Shown here piece after piece: positions 26,775 to 35,814 of a stretch of DNA of 64,000 nucleotides; the stretch's first letter is position 1, and each line of letters starts with the position of its first letter. The translations under genes and the position numbers were made by a program. The stretch is taken from positions 1,984,001-2,048,000 of the forward strand of contig NZ_CP032819.1 of the NCBI RefSeq assembly GCF_003991565.1, read 5' to 3'. Source of the stretch: Butyricimonas faecalis (GTDB taxonomy: Bacteria > Bacteroidota > Bacteroidia > Bacteroidales > Marinifilaceae). The notes beneath the pieces are model-generated. The model saw nothing but the letters and a program-made list of their open reading frames with translations, was not told where the DNA came from and made no database searches.

Positions 26775-28805
26775 TTATCGTACTTCCGAGCCCGGTTTCA
26801 CCTCTTTATCCGGAGAGACAAAAGAAAGCGTTCCATCGGCATTCTCGGCCATCAAGATCATTCCTTGCGATACGATACCTTTCAACGGTTTCGGTTCCAA
26901 ATTTATCAACACGCTGACTTGGCGACCGATCACCTCTTCCGGAGTATAATGCTCAGCGATACCGGAAACGATCGTACGTTGATCAATTCCCGTATCCACG
27001 GTCAACTTCATCAACTTCTTGGTCTTAGCCACTTTCTCGGCAGCAATGATCTTTCCTACCCGAATATCCATCTTCATGAAATCCTCGAACTGGATGTTCT
27101 CCTTGGCAGGGGCAGCCTTCACGGAAGCCATCTCGTTTGCTTTCTTCGTGGCCAACAATTTATCGATCTGGGCTTGAATCGTTGCATCCTCGATCTTCTC
27201 GAACAACAACCCGGCCTCTCCCAGCTCATGTCCGGCAGGAATCACGCCATCTCCCATTTTATCCCAATCGATCACGTCAATATTCATGAACTCTCGCAAT
27301 TTCTGGGAAGAGAACGGCATGAACGGTTCCATCAACGTGGAAAGGTTGGCAGAAATCTGTAAACAGATATTCAAAATCGTCTTCACCCGTTCCTCGTCCG
27401 TCTTGATCACTTTCCAAGGTTCGGTATCCGCCAAATATTTATTCCCCAAACGAGCCAGATTCATTGCCTCTTTCAACGCATCGCGGAAATGGAAGGTCTC
27501 CAGACTCTTCTCCACACGTTCCACGATTTGTGGAATCTCGGCCAAGACCTCTTTATCGTAATCCGTCAACTCTCCCCGTTCCGGTACCCGGTTGTCGAAA
27601 TACTTTTGCGTCAATACCAGCGTACGGTTAATGAAGTTTCCATAGATAGCCACCAACTCGCTGTTATTCCGGGTTTGGAAATCTTTCCAGGTAAAGTCAT
27701 TATCTTTTGTCTCGGGAGCATTTGCCGTCAGCACGTAACGTAACACGTCCTGTTTACCGGGGAACTCCACGAGATACTCGTGCAACCATACCGCCCAATT
27801 CCGGGAAGTGGAAATCTTATCACCTTCCAAATTCAAGAACTCGTTAGCCGGCACGTTATCCGGTAATATATAAGAACCCTCGGCTTTCAACATGGCCGGG
27901 AAAATGATACAATGGAAAACAATATTATCCTTCCCGATAAAATGAATCATCCGAGTCTCCGGATCTTTCCAGTATTTTTCCCATTCCGGAGTCAAGTCTT
28001 TCGTGGCTGAAATATACCCGATCGGGGCATCAAACCACACGTAAAGCACTTTTCCTTCGGCTCCCTCGATCGGAACGGGAACACCCCAATCCAAATCACG
28101 GGTCACCGCACGAGGTTGCAAACCGTTGTCCAACCAGGATTTACATTGTCCGTAAACATTCGGTTTCCACTCTTTATGTTCTTCTAATATCCACTCTTTC
28201 AACCAACCTTCATACTGATCCAAAGGCAGATACCAGTGCTTTGTCTCTTTCAGTTCCGGTTTGTTTCCCGTGATGGCAGACACCGGATCAATCAAATCGG
28301 TAGCGTTCAAGCTAGTTCCACAAGCCTCACACTGATCCCCGTATGCCCGTTCGTTTCCGCAATGGGGACATTTCCCCACGATATAACGGTCTGCCAAGAA
28401 TTGTCCGGCCTTCTCGTCATAGAATTGCATGGAAGTCTTCTCGATAAATTTCCCCTCGTCATACAACTTCTTGAAAAAAGCGGAAGACAAATCGTGGTGC
28501 GTTTTTGAACTTGTCCGGGAATATATATCAAACGAAATACCCAGTTCTTCGAAAGAATCCTTAATGATCTTGTGATAACGATCAACAATATCCTGCGGGG
28601 TCACTCCCTCTTTTTGAGCCTTGATCGTGATCGGCACCCCGTGTTCGTCCGATCCACCGATAAATGCCACATCCTCGCCTTTCTTCCTCAGATACCTCAC
28701 GTAAATATCGGCAGGCACGTATACCCCTGCCAAGTGTCCGATATGCACGGGTCCATTCGCGTAGGGCAAGGCCGTGGTAACCAAATTTCTCTTGAACTTA
28801 CTCAT
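26775..28805 (-). CDS. metG: Methionyl-tRNA synthetase with C-terminal tRNA-binding domain
   Basis: The 676-residue cytoplasmic enzyme charges tRNA-Met. The class I HIGH motif is at residues 21-24 in [12 protein letters not shown] zinc knuckle contributes CPHCGNE and CEACG. The KMSKS loop reads KISTSR, the Bacteroidetes-type variant. An anticodon-binding helical region follows, and from about residue 570 an EMAP/Trbp111-like domain ([16 protein letters not shown]) completes the long MetG form. A -7 element (TAACTTTG on the - strand, 28841-28848) lies 36 bases upstream. Confidence 0.97.
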   Translation of the reverse strand: MSKFKRNLVTTALPYANGPVHIGHLAGVYVPADIYVRYLRKKGEDVAFIGGSDEHGVPITIKAQKEGVTPQDIVDRYHKIIKDSFEELGISFDIYSRTSSKTHHDLSSAFFKKLYDEGKFIEKTSMQFYDEKAGQFLADRYIVGKCPHCGNERAYGDQCEACGTSLNATDLIDPVSAITGNKPELKETKHWYLPLDQYEGWLKEWILEEHKEWKPNVYGQCKSWLDNGLQPRAVTRDLDWGVPVPIEGAEGKVLYVWFDAPIGYISATKDLTPEWEKYWKDPETRMIHFIGKDNIVFHCIIFPAMLKAEGSYILPDNVPANEFLNLEGDKISTSRNWAVWLHEYLVEFPGKQDVLRYVLTANAPETKDNDFTWKDFQTRNNSELVAIYGNFINRTLVLTQKYFDNRVPERGELTDYDKEVLAEIPQIVERVEKSLETFHFRDALKEAMNLARLGNKYLADTEPWKVIKTDEERVKTILNICLQISANLSTLMEPFMPFSSQKLREFMNIDVIDWDKMGDGVIPAGHELGEAGLLFEKIEDATIQAQIDKLLATKKANEMASVKAAPAKENIQFEDFMKMDIRVGKIIAAEKVAKTKKLMKLTVDTGIDQRTIVSGIAEHYTPEEVIGRQVSVLINLEPKPLKGIVSQGMILMAENADGTLSFVSPDKEVKPGSEVR

Positions 28806-28840
28806 ATATCCTGTTTATAAACTTTTGAACTCTAGTGGCG

Positions 28841-28848
28841 CAAAGTTA
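28841..28848 (-). promoter_or_regulatory. -7 promoter element for metG
   Basis: The - strand reads TAACTTTG, a match to TAnnTTTG, 36 bases upstream of the metG start. On the + strand TACCTTCG at 28862-28869 is a one-mismatch candidate for the divergent S66 gene. Confidence 0.45.
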
Positions 28849-28896
28849 GAAAAATATTAGTTACCTTCGTACTATAATAACAAAACTTCAACTTTT

Positions 28897-29787
28897 ATGT
28901 TACGACCTATATACCTGCAGCCGGGAGACAAGGTGGCTTTAATTTCACCCTCGGGTATCGCGACAAAAGAACAGCTGGATGCAGCATGTTCGCTCCTGAC
29001 TTCTTGGGAGTTGGAACCCGTACCCGGACAACACGTTCTCTCCCGACACGGAAGATTGGCAGGCACGGACGAAGAACGATTACATGATTTGCAAACAGCC
29101 CTTGACGCCGAGGACATCCGGGCCATCTGGTGCATGGCGGGAGATTACGGTATGTTACGTATCGTGCAGGAAGCAGATTACTCCATATTCCAAGGAAACC
29201 CCAAATGGGTGATCGGTATGAATGACATCACGGTATTACATGCCAAACTCCATTCTCTCGGGATCGAGAGTTTACACGCCTTCATGCCGTCCAACTACAA
29301 GAACACCTCTCCGAAAGTAGTCACGCAATTACGGAATTTCCTTTTCGGGATCATCTCCTCATACGCCATCCCCGCCCACCCGTTCAACCGGACGGGAATC
29401 GTGGAAACCGAAATGATCGGCGGTATGCTGCAATGGGTGAATAACCTGCATGACACTTGCATCGAACGGAACACGAGAGGAACAATCCTTTTCATCGAGG
29501 ACCCGTCTGACGATCTGTACGAAATCGACCGGAGCGTGAAATGTATGAAATACGCCGGGAAATTCCAGCACTTGGCCGGACTGGTCGTCGGGGAATTCGG
29601 GAAAGACTCGACCCCGGGATTTAAAGAAGAAGTGTATCAACTGATCCATGAAGCCGTGGAAGATTACACGTACCCCGTGTGCTTCGGCCTTCCGGTCGGA
29701 CACGTACGCAACAATTTTCCCCTGATCCTGGGTGCAAACGTGGAATTAGTCGTTCACCCGAAAGGAGCGGAACTACATTTCCCCTGA
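28897..29787 (+). CDS. LD-carboxypeptidase (S66) homologue with altered active site
   Basis: The 296-residue protein has the length and layout of cytoplasmic S66 LD-carboxypeptidases, which trim D-Ala from tetrapeptides during cell-wall recycling. The start (LQPGDKVALISPSG), the EDPSDDLYEIDR segment and GLPVGHVRNN with the catalytic-type His269 are all present. However, the family's nucleophile motif G-[FY]-S-D reads G107-M-N109-D, so Ser is replaced by Asn. The usual RGGYG before it reads A81-G-D-Y-G85. It may be inactive or have another activity. The next gene, a C26-M19 fusion, starts 14 bases later, so they are probably one operon. Confidence 0.8.
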   Translation: MLRPIYLQPGDKVALISPSGIATKEQLDAACSLLTSWELEPVPGQHVLSRHGRLAGTDEERLHDLQTALDAEDIRAIWCMAGDYGMLRIVQEADYSIFQGNPKWVIGMNDITVLHAKLHSLGIESLHAFMPSNYKNTSPKVVTQLRNFLFGIISSYAIPAHPFNRTGIVETEMIGGMLQWVNNLHDTCIERNTRGTILFIEDPSDDLYEIDRSVKCMKYAGKFQHLAGLVVGEFGKDSTPGFKEEVYQLIHEAVEDYTYPVCFGLPVGHVRNNFPLILGANVELVVHPKGAELHFP

Positions 29788-29800
29788 TCACGTACACGCC

Positions 29801-31606
29801 ATGCACAGAATTTTATTGGTAACCCTATTTTTAATTTACACGACAATGAACAATATTGTTTATCCGGCCAAGCTGGACACCCTATACCAGGCGATCGACA
29901 ATCGCCAGTCACAACACGATTTGCCTTTGATCGGCATCTCCGCCAATTTTGAAAACGGAAATTCATGTATCGAACACTCGTACGTGATCTCGATCCTGCA
30001 AGCAGGAGCCATCCCCGTGCTACTTCCCGTACATAACGACATCGAGACGCTCCGAAAGACCATCGAAACGCTCGACGGACTAATGCTTACCGGAGGCGGG
30101 GACATTAATCCGCTGTACGGGAACGAGGAACCTCTTCCCCCTCTCGGTAACATTGATGCTGCCAGAGATCAATTCGATTTCACACTGGTAAAACTAGCTG
30201 CCGACCGGCAAATACCTATTTTCGGAATCTGCCGCGGCCACCAGATCATCAACATGGCTTTCGGGGGGACAAACTATCAGGACATCTATTCCCAGCATGA
30301 CCAGCAACTACTGAAACACAGCCAGTCCATCAGCCGGGAATACGGTTCCCACACGGTAAACGTTATCCCCAACACCACGCTTCATGCTGTCCTCGGAACA
30401 GACTCGCTAATCGTGAATTCGTATCATCACCAGGCCATCAAAGAAGTAGCACCCGGTTTCCGGGTAAGTGCCACCTCCCCCGACGGCATCGTGGAAGCCA
30501 TGGAAGGGATGCCCGGCCACCGCATATTCAGCGTGCAATGGCACCCGGAGAAAATGGCCGTCCGCCCGGACGAACAAATGATGAAATTATTCTATTATTT
30601 CGTGGACGAGGCCACCTTGTTTAAGAAAGCCAAAGAAATACACCGGAACAGCCTCATCGTGGATTCCCATTGCGACACACCGATGAAGTTCACCGAAGGA
30701 TTCAATTTCGGACAACGCCATGAGAATGTAAAAGTGGATCTGCCTAAGATGCAAGAAGGACGAGAAGATGCCGTTTTCATGGTTGCCTATCTTCATCAGG
30801 ACGCCCGGGATGATGAATCCCTGCAAGCAGCCACGCAAAAAGCAGTGGACATCCTTTACCAAATTTCCGAGCAAGTAAAACAAAACGGGGACCAAGTAGG
30901 CATTGCCTATACTGTCGACGACCTGATCTATTTAAAGAATGCCGGGAAAAAAGCCATCTTCCTTGCCATCGAGAACGGGTATGCCATAGGCAAAGATCTC
31001 GGTAATCTTACCATGTTCAAAGACATGGGAATCACTTACATCACCTTATGTCATAACGGAAGTAATGATATTTGTGATTCCGCCAAAGGAGAACCGGAAC
31101 ACAACGGTTTGAGCCCATTCGGTCGGGAAGTCGTGAAAGAGATGAACCGCCTCGGTATCATCATCGACATTTCGCATACCAGCGCAAAAACAGTGCAGGA
31201 TGTACTGGAACTCAGCACGGCACCCATTATCGCTTCCCACTCCTCCGCACGGGCTTTATGCGATCACCCGCGCAACCTCACGGATGATCAGATCAAAGCG
31301 ATCGCAGCCAAAGGTGGAGTGGTACAGGTATGCCTCTACAACTGGTTTCTAAGCAAACAACCGAACCCAACGATTCTGGACGCCGTGGCACACATCAATC
31401 ACATCGTGCAACTGGTCGGCATTGACCACGTGGGTATCGGCACGGACTTTGACGGGGATGACACAGAAAAACTAACCGGCTGCCGGGCTGCCAACGAAGT
31501 GATCAACCTCACGGTGGAACTTCTCCGACAAGGATACACCGCCGAGGAACTGCATAAATTATGGGGAGATAATCTATTGAGAGTGTTGAATAGCGTACAA
31601 AATTAA
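29801..31606 (+). CDS. Peptidase C26 (gamma-glutamyl hydrolase-like) fused to M19 dipeptidase
   Basis: The 601-residue protein joins two enzymes. Residues about 45-270 are a class I glutamine amidotransferase-like C26 domain of the PuuD type, with nucleophile Cys in FGICRGHQIINMAFGG and catalytic HPEK in SVQWHPEK. Residues about 278-601 are a zinc-dependent M19 renal-dipeptidase domain (VDSHCDTP, IDISHTS, GIGTDFDG). Together they could cleave gamma-glutamyl bonds and the released dipeptides, possibly from peptidoglycan peptides. An N-terminal hydrophobic stretch (ILLVTLFLIYTT) may be a signal peptide; if not, MNN at 29846 would be the start. Substrate is not established. Confidence 0.88.
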   Translation: MHRILLVTLFLIYTTMNNIVYPAKLDTLYQAIDNRQSQHDLPLIGISANFENGNSCIEHSYVISILQAGAIPVLLPVHNDIETLRKTIETLDGLMLTGGGDINPLYGNEEPLPPLGNIDAARDQFDFTLVKLAADRQIPIFGICRGHQIINMAFGGTNYQDIYSQHDQQLLKHSQSISREYGSHTVNVIPNTTLHAVLGTDSLIVNSYHHQAIKEVAPGFRVSATSPDGIVEAMEGMPGHRIFSVQWHPEKMAVRPDEQMMKLFYYFVDEATLFKKAKEIHRNSLIVDSHCDTPMKFTEGFNFGQRHENVKVDLPKMQEGREDAVFMVAYLHQDARDDESLQAATQKAVDILYQISEQVKQNGDQVGIAYTVDDLIYLKNAGKKAIFLAIENGYAIGKDLGNLTMFKDMGITYITLCHNGSNDICDSAKGEPEHNGLSPFGREVVKEMNRLGIIIDISHTSAKTVQDVLELSTAPIIASHSSARALCDHPRNLTDDQIKAIAAKGGVVQVCLYNWFLSKQPNPTILDAVAHINHIVQLVGIDHVGIGTDFDGDDTEKLTGCRAANEVINLTVELLRQGYTAEELHKLWGDNLLRVLNSVQN

Positions 31607-31654
31607 AATACGATCTTACTATTTTCAATTCACGCGCAATTTACATTTCAAACC

Positions 31655-32275
31655 ATGACAATCGAAGCGTTACGCCAGAAATTTACGAGCAAACTACCCG
31701 GGGAAGCGGCACAAGACCGGATGTCTCCCCAGCCGAAATACGTGGAGGGGAAAGAGGGAATTCATCAAGGTCTTCCCATCAATAGTGCCGTCATGCTACT
31801 CCTTATCCCCCACCAAGGTGATCTGGCGATACCCTTCATCAAAAGAACAAACGTGGGCAAATACCATGGCGGACAAATAGCCTTGCCCGGCGGTAAAACG
31901 GAACCGGGAGACGGGAACAGCCTGCACACGGCATTACGCGAATGCGAGGAAGAGATCGGAGTGACTTCCAAGGAGGTCACGGTTATCGGGGAATTAAGCG
32001 ACGTGTATATTCCATTAAGTAACTTTAATATAACTCCCTTTGTTGGAACTATCCCGGAAATGCCTAATTTTGTACTCTCGAAAAATGAGGTAGAAAAAGT
32101 GATTATCATCCCGTTAAAAGACTTACTGGACGACAGGAATAAAACAAGTCAGGTATTGTACCGACAGGAGCAAAAAATTATTGCCCCGGGGTACAAGATC
32201 GGAGAAAATTTCATCTGGGGAGCCACGGCCATGATGATCGCGGAACTGGAAGCCTTGGTAAAAAACGAGCAATAA
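31655..32275 (+). CDS. Nudix hydrolase, CoA pyrophosphatase type
   Basis: The 206-residue protein has the CoA-diphosphatase form of the Nudix box: the block HGGQIALPGGK, then TALRECEEEIGV. An Asp stands at the first acidic position, as is common in that subfamily. It probably hydrolyses CoA or related nucleotides in the cytoplasm. It lies 48 bases after the C26-M19 gene, and the next gene begins immediately after its stop codon. Confidence 0.85.
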   Translation: MTIEALRQKFTSKLPGEAAQDRMSPQPKYVEGKEGIHQGLPINSAVMLLLIPHQGDLAIPFIKRTNVGKYHGGQIALPGGKTEPGDGNSLHTALRECEEEIGVTSKEVTVIGELSDVYIPLSNFNITPFVGTIPEMPNFVLSKNEVEKVIIIPLKDLLDDRNKTSQVLYRQEQKIIAPGYKIGENFIWGATAMMIAELEALVKNEQ

Positions 32276-32290
32276 ATGACTGAACGCGAG

Positions 32291-32770
32291 ATGAAGAACA
32301 AACTTTGCATATACATTCTCTTCCTGTTACTTGGCTGCATAGCTTGTAATTTTTCCACTACACAAGGGAAATACAAAACACTTGCCAACGAGACATGGGA
32401 ACGAGATAGTAATTACAAATTCGAACTCGACATCACGCAACCCGGCACTTACCACCTCAGCACCTGCATCCGTCACTCTACCGACTATAAACAAAGAAAC
32501 ATCAGTTGCTACTTGACCATCCGACATCAAGGATTAGAAGTGGATAAAGAGAATTCTGACATCATCCTTGTCGACAATAACGGCAGGTGGGTCGGTCAAG
32601 GACTCACGGGACTAAAAACAGTCGTGCAACCGATTGACCGGATTTTCCATTTTGACTCCACCGGTATTTATACCGTGGAAATCAAACATCGGATGAAAGA
32701 TAAACAACTGACAGGGATTAAAAATATTGGCATTAAAATAAAATCCACAACTTATTATGGCGAAGAATAA
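32291..32770 (+). CDS. gldH: GldH-family lipoprotein
   Basis: The protein is a small lipoprotein (lipobox LGCIAC) with the GldH pattern: FELDITQPGTYHLSTCIRHS, GRWVGQGLTGLK and a GIKNIGIKIK end. In Flavobacterium GldH is needed for gliding; Bacteroidales keep homologues without gliding, so the role here is open. The frame extends to ATG 32276, abutting the Nudix stop, but MKNKLCIYILF at 32291 gives a proper lipoprotein signal. Its end overlaps trmB by 14 bases. Confidence 0.75.
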   Translation: MKNKLCIYILFLLLGCIACNFSTTQGKYKTLANETWERDSNYKFELDITQPGTYHLSTCIRHSTDYKQRNISCYLTIRHQGLEVDKENSDIILVDNNGRWVGQGLTGLKTVVQPIDRIFHFDSTGIYTVEIKHRMKDKQLTGIKNIGIKIKSTTYYGEE

Positions 32771-33497
32771 ACTGGCGAAATTTGCCGAAATGGAAACCTT
32801 GGAAAACGTGTTCCAGCCCACCCATGAAGAAGTATTCCGCACGGATTACAAACTAAAAGGGAAATGGGGAGAACAAGTTTTCGGCAATGATCACCCGATC
32901 GTTTTAGAAGTGGGATGCGGCAAAGGAGAGTACTCCGTGGGATTGGGCGAACTTTATCCCGAGAAGAATTTCATCGGATTGGACATCAAGGGAGCCCGCA
33001 TGTGGACAGGTGCAAAAGCGGCAGAAGAAAAAGGGATGAAAAACGTCGTTTTCCTGCGTACCCACGCGGAAGAACTGGAATCCATTTTCGCTCCCGGAGA
33101 AATTTCCGAAATATGGATCACCTTTCCCGACCCGCAAATGGCAAAAGCCCGCAAGCGTCTCACGGGAACCCGTTTCCTTTCCCTATATCGAAAATTCTTA
33201 AAAGAGAACGGGCTCATTCATTTGAAAACAGACAGTCCTTTCCTCTATCAATACACGGCAGAGCTTGTGAAAATCAATCATCTACCCGTGAACATCAACA
33301 CGAGCGATCTTTACGGGAGCGGACTGGATGATAAGATATTAGGCATCAAAACGTTTTACGAACGACAATGGTTATCACGAGGGAAAACCATTAAATACAT
33401 CCAATTTTCATTAGCCGGGTCGCCCCAACTCGTGGAACCCGAAATCGACATTGAAAAGGATGATTATCACAGTGAAACACAATTCATGATGAGATAA
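32757..33497 (+). CDS. trmB: tRNA (guanine-N7-)-methyltransferase
   Basis: The 246-residue enzyme methylates G46 of tRNA using S-adenosylmethionine. The SAM-binding motif I is EVGCGKGEYSVGLGE, followed by IGLDIKG, and the TrmB signature appears as WITFPDPQMAKARKRLTG. It overlaps the end of gldH, suggesting coupled translation. Confidence 0.93.
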   Translation: MAKNKLAKFAEMETLENVFQPTHEEVFRTDYKLKGKWGEQVFGNDHPIVLEVGCGKGEYSVGLGELYPEKNFIGLDIKGARMWTGAKAAEEKGMKNVVFLRTHAEELESIFAPGEISEIWITFPDPQMAKARKRLTGTRFLSLYRKFLKENGLIHLKTDSPFLYQYTAELVKINHLPVNINTSDLYGSGLDDKILGIKTFYERQWLSRGKTIKYIQFSLAGSPQLVEPEIDIEKDDYHSETQFMMR

Positions 33498-33504
33498 TTG
33501 AAAA

Positions 33505-33600
33505 CGAACTAATTCACGATTTAAGAATTACGATTTATGATTGAAAAACATTCATTCATAGAAAAGAATCTAAAATCATAAATCTAAAATCAAGAAACTA
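33505..33600. repeat. AT-rich repeats with inverted arms before mnmA
   Basis: ATTTAAGAATTACGATTTATGATT on one side (given in two halves here: ATTTAAGAATTACG, then ATTTATGATT) faces AATCTAAAATCATAAATC and TAAAATC on the other. The arms are partly complementary. The mnmA ATG lies nine bases beyond, and its first codons (MKSKI) resemble the repeat. Confidence 0.45.
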
Positions 33601-33608
33601 AACAGATT

Positions 33609-34727
33609 ATGAAATCTAAAATAGATCGGACTTGTAACTCGCCGAAGGCAAAACCCCGAGTGTTAATGGCGATGAGCGGCGGAATTGATAGCACGGTAGC
33701 TGCCATGCTACTCCTAGACCAAGGGTACGAACTGGTAGGAGTTACTTATCGGGTATACGATCAAATCTCCCAAGCTTGCATGGAGAAAGAAAAAGGGTGC
33801 TGCAGCGTGAATGCTATTTTCGAGGCCAAACACATGGCCCAACAAATGGGATTCGAACATCATATTCTCGATATTCGTAAAGATTTCAATGATCTGGTGA
33901 TCCGGAATTTTATTGATGAATACTTGCAAGGACACACCCCCAATCCTTGTGTTCTCTGCAATTCCACAATCAAGTGGGGAAAACTGATCACCCTGGCCGA
34001 CGAGTTGGGATGTGATTATATTGCCACGGGACACTACGCCCGCATCGGTCAACAAGACGGACGTTATTTCCTGCGTAAAGGAGTGGACGAGACCAAAGAC
34101 CAGACTTATTTCCTCTGGACGTTAACCCAAGAGAATCTTGCCCGCACGATCTTTCCTCTGGGTGAATTAACAAAACCTGAAGTACGACAAATTGCCCTAG
34201 AGAAAGGATACGAGAAACTCTCCAAGAAAAGCGAGAGTCAGGAAATCTGTTTCATCCCAGACAATGATTATCGCACCTTCCTCGCCGAGAACGTGGAAAA
34301 CTTTGCCGAGAAATACGGTCCCGGATTATTTGTCGACACTTCCGGCAAACGCCTGGGAGAACACCGGGGATTCCCCAACTACACGATCGGCCAACGCAAA
34401 GGACTTGGCATTGCCCTGGGGCATCCCATGTTCGTGGTCGACATCCGTCCGGAAAGCAATGAAGTCGTACTGGGAACCCGGGAAGAATTGCAAGGAACCA
34501 CGTTCCGGGCAAAGAACATCAACCTTATGAAATACGCCTCCCTACCCGATGGCTTCGAAGTAAACGCCAAAATCCGTTATCGCAACCGGGGAGCGCAAGC
34601 CTCCGTCTATCACGAAAACGACTTGCTCCGGGTAGAATTTCACGAAGGCATGGACTCGATCACCCCGGGACAAAGTGCCGTCCTGTACGAAGGGCCCGAT
34701 GTCGTGGGGGGAGGAATCATTATCTGA
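33609..34727 (+). CDS. mnmA: tRNA-specific 2-thiouridylase MnmA
   Basis: The 372-residue enzyme inserts sulfur at U34 of tRNA-Lys, -Glu and -Gln. The PP-loop ATP motif is MSGGIDSTVAAM; the two catalytic cysteines are in PNPCVLCN and SQEICFIPD. A C-terminal beta-barrel with GHPMFVVDI and GQSAVLYEG completes the standard length. The first 19 residues before VLMAMSGG appear non-conserved and repeat-derived, so a start at 33666 is possible. Confidence 0.93.
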   Translation: MKSKIDRTCNSPKAKPRVLMAMSGGIDSTVAAMLLLDQGYELVGVTYRVYDQISQACMEKEKGCCSVNAIFEAKHMAQQMGFEHHILDIRKDFNDLVIRNFIDEYLQGHTPNPCVLCNSTIKWGKLITLADELGCDYIATGHYARIGQQDGRYFLRKGVDETKDQTYFLWTLTQENLARTIFPLGELTKPEVRQIALEKGYEKLSKKSESQEICFIPDNDYRTFLAENVENFAEKYGPGLFVDTSGKRLGEHRGFPNYTIGQRKGLGIALGHPMFVVDIRPESNEVVLGTREELQGTTFRAKNINLMKYASLPDGFEVNAKIRYRNRGAQASVYHENDLLRVEFHEGMDSITPGQSAVLYEGPDVVGGGIII

Positions 34728-34743
34728 ACACAAAAATTTAAAT

Positions 34744-35718
34744 TTATCCGTTTAACTTGTTATCTATAATCTTCGTCAACACCTCCCGAAGCGTGCCTCC
34801 CATGGCACGTACCATCTTCGGCACGAAACTATTGGAAGTCATTCCCGGCGTAGTGTTCACCTCCAACATAAAAATCTCGTCCTCCCGAACGATATAATCC
34901 ACCCGAACGATCCCTTCACACCTTAATATATCGTAGATCATCGAGGACAAGGTTTTGATCCGTTTCGTCAACTCGGGAGAGATACGAGCCGGGATAATTT
35001 CATCCGACTTTGTCGGGTTGTATTTTGCCTCGAAATCAAAGAACTCATTCTTGGGTATCACCTCGGCAATCGGCATGGTAATATCCATATCCCCGGCTTT
35101 CACGACCCCGCAAGTCAATTCCGTCCCGTCTATAAACGTCTCGACCAACACTTCCCGACAGAGAGCAAAAGCTTTCTTCAAAGCCTCTTCCAACTGGGCA
35201 GCCTCCTTCACTTTCGTCACCCCGAAACTGGAACCCTCTGCATTCGGTTTCACGAAACAAGGCAACCCCACCTCGTTGATAATCTCGTTCACGTCATATT
35301 CCATTCCCCGGCTCAACATCACGGAATCGGCCACGTTTACCCCGTAACTATTCAAATAAGTACTACACGTATGCTTGTCGAAAGTCAAAGCAGAAGCCAA
35401 CACGTTACAACCGCCGTAAGGCACACCCATCATATCCAGATACCCCTGCAACAACCCGTTCTCCCCGGGAACACCGTGTATCGTGATATAGGCAAAATCA
35501 AACAGAATCTTCTCCCCGTTCCGGGTAAACGAGAAATCATTCCTGTCCACGGGGTACTTTTCCTCCCCGATCTCCACGTGCCAATCCCGTCCTCTCAGAA
35601 TAACGAGATATTTGTTGTACTTGGTTTCATCCACCTCGGCGTATATATTCTTCCCGGATTTTATGGAAACCTCATACTCTGAGGAATTTCCTCCGGCGAT
35701 AATGGCAATATTTTTCAT
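34744..35718 (-). CDS. ddl: D-alanine--D-alanine ligase
   Basis: The enzyme makes the D-Ala-D-Ala dipeptide for peptidoglycan, using ATP. Conserved blocks are IAGGNSSEYEVSIKSG at the start, the ATP-grasp segment KPNAEGSSFGVTKV, VDYIVRED and EVNTTPGMTSNSFVP. The chosen start MKNIAIIAGG (35718) is 12 codons inside the longest frame and fits the promoter at 35744-35751, which would place the longer start upstream of the transcript. Confidence 0.95.
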   Translation of the reverse strand: MKNIAIIAGGNSSEYEVSIKSGKNIYAEVDETKYNKYLVILRGRDWHVEIGEEKYPVDRNDFSFTRNGEKILFDFAYITIHGVPGENGLLQGYLDMMGVPYGGCNVLASALTFDKHTCSTYLNSYGVNVADSVMLSRGMEYDVNEIINEVGLPCFVKPNAEGSSFGVTKVKEAAQLEEALKKAFALCREVLVETFIDGTELTCGVVKAGDMDITMPIAEVIPKNEFFDFEAKYNPTKSDEIIPARISPELTKRIKTLSSMIYDILRCEGIVRVDYIVREDEIFMLEVNTTPGMTSNSFVPKMVRAMGGTLREVLTKIIDNKLNG

Positions 35719-35743
35719 TTTGAATTCATCTTTTATAACGTGA

Positions 35744-35751
35744 CAAAAATA
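35744..35751 (-). promoter_or_regulatory. -7 promoter element for ddl
   Basis: The - strand reads TATTTTTG, about 26 bases upstream of the chosen ddl start. It forms a divergent pair with the element at 35785-35792. Confidence 0.5.
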
Positions 35752-35784
35752 CAAAAAAGAGAATAGGAGATGATAAAAAGTTTA

Positions 35785-35792
35785 TATTTTTG
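35785..35792 (+). promoter_or_regulatory. -7 promoter element for the MATE exporter
   Basis: TATTTTTG lies 22 bases before the start codon of the MATE gene. Confidence 0.5.
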
Positions 35793-35814
35793 CAAGCCTC
35801 AATAACACAAGGAA

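Noticed and set aside
32291..32770. GldH homologue as evidence of gliding motility
   Set aside because: No other gld or spr gene is in the window, and non-gliding Bacteroidales keep GldH homologues.
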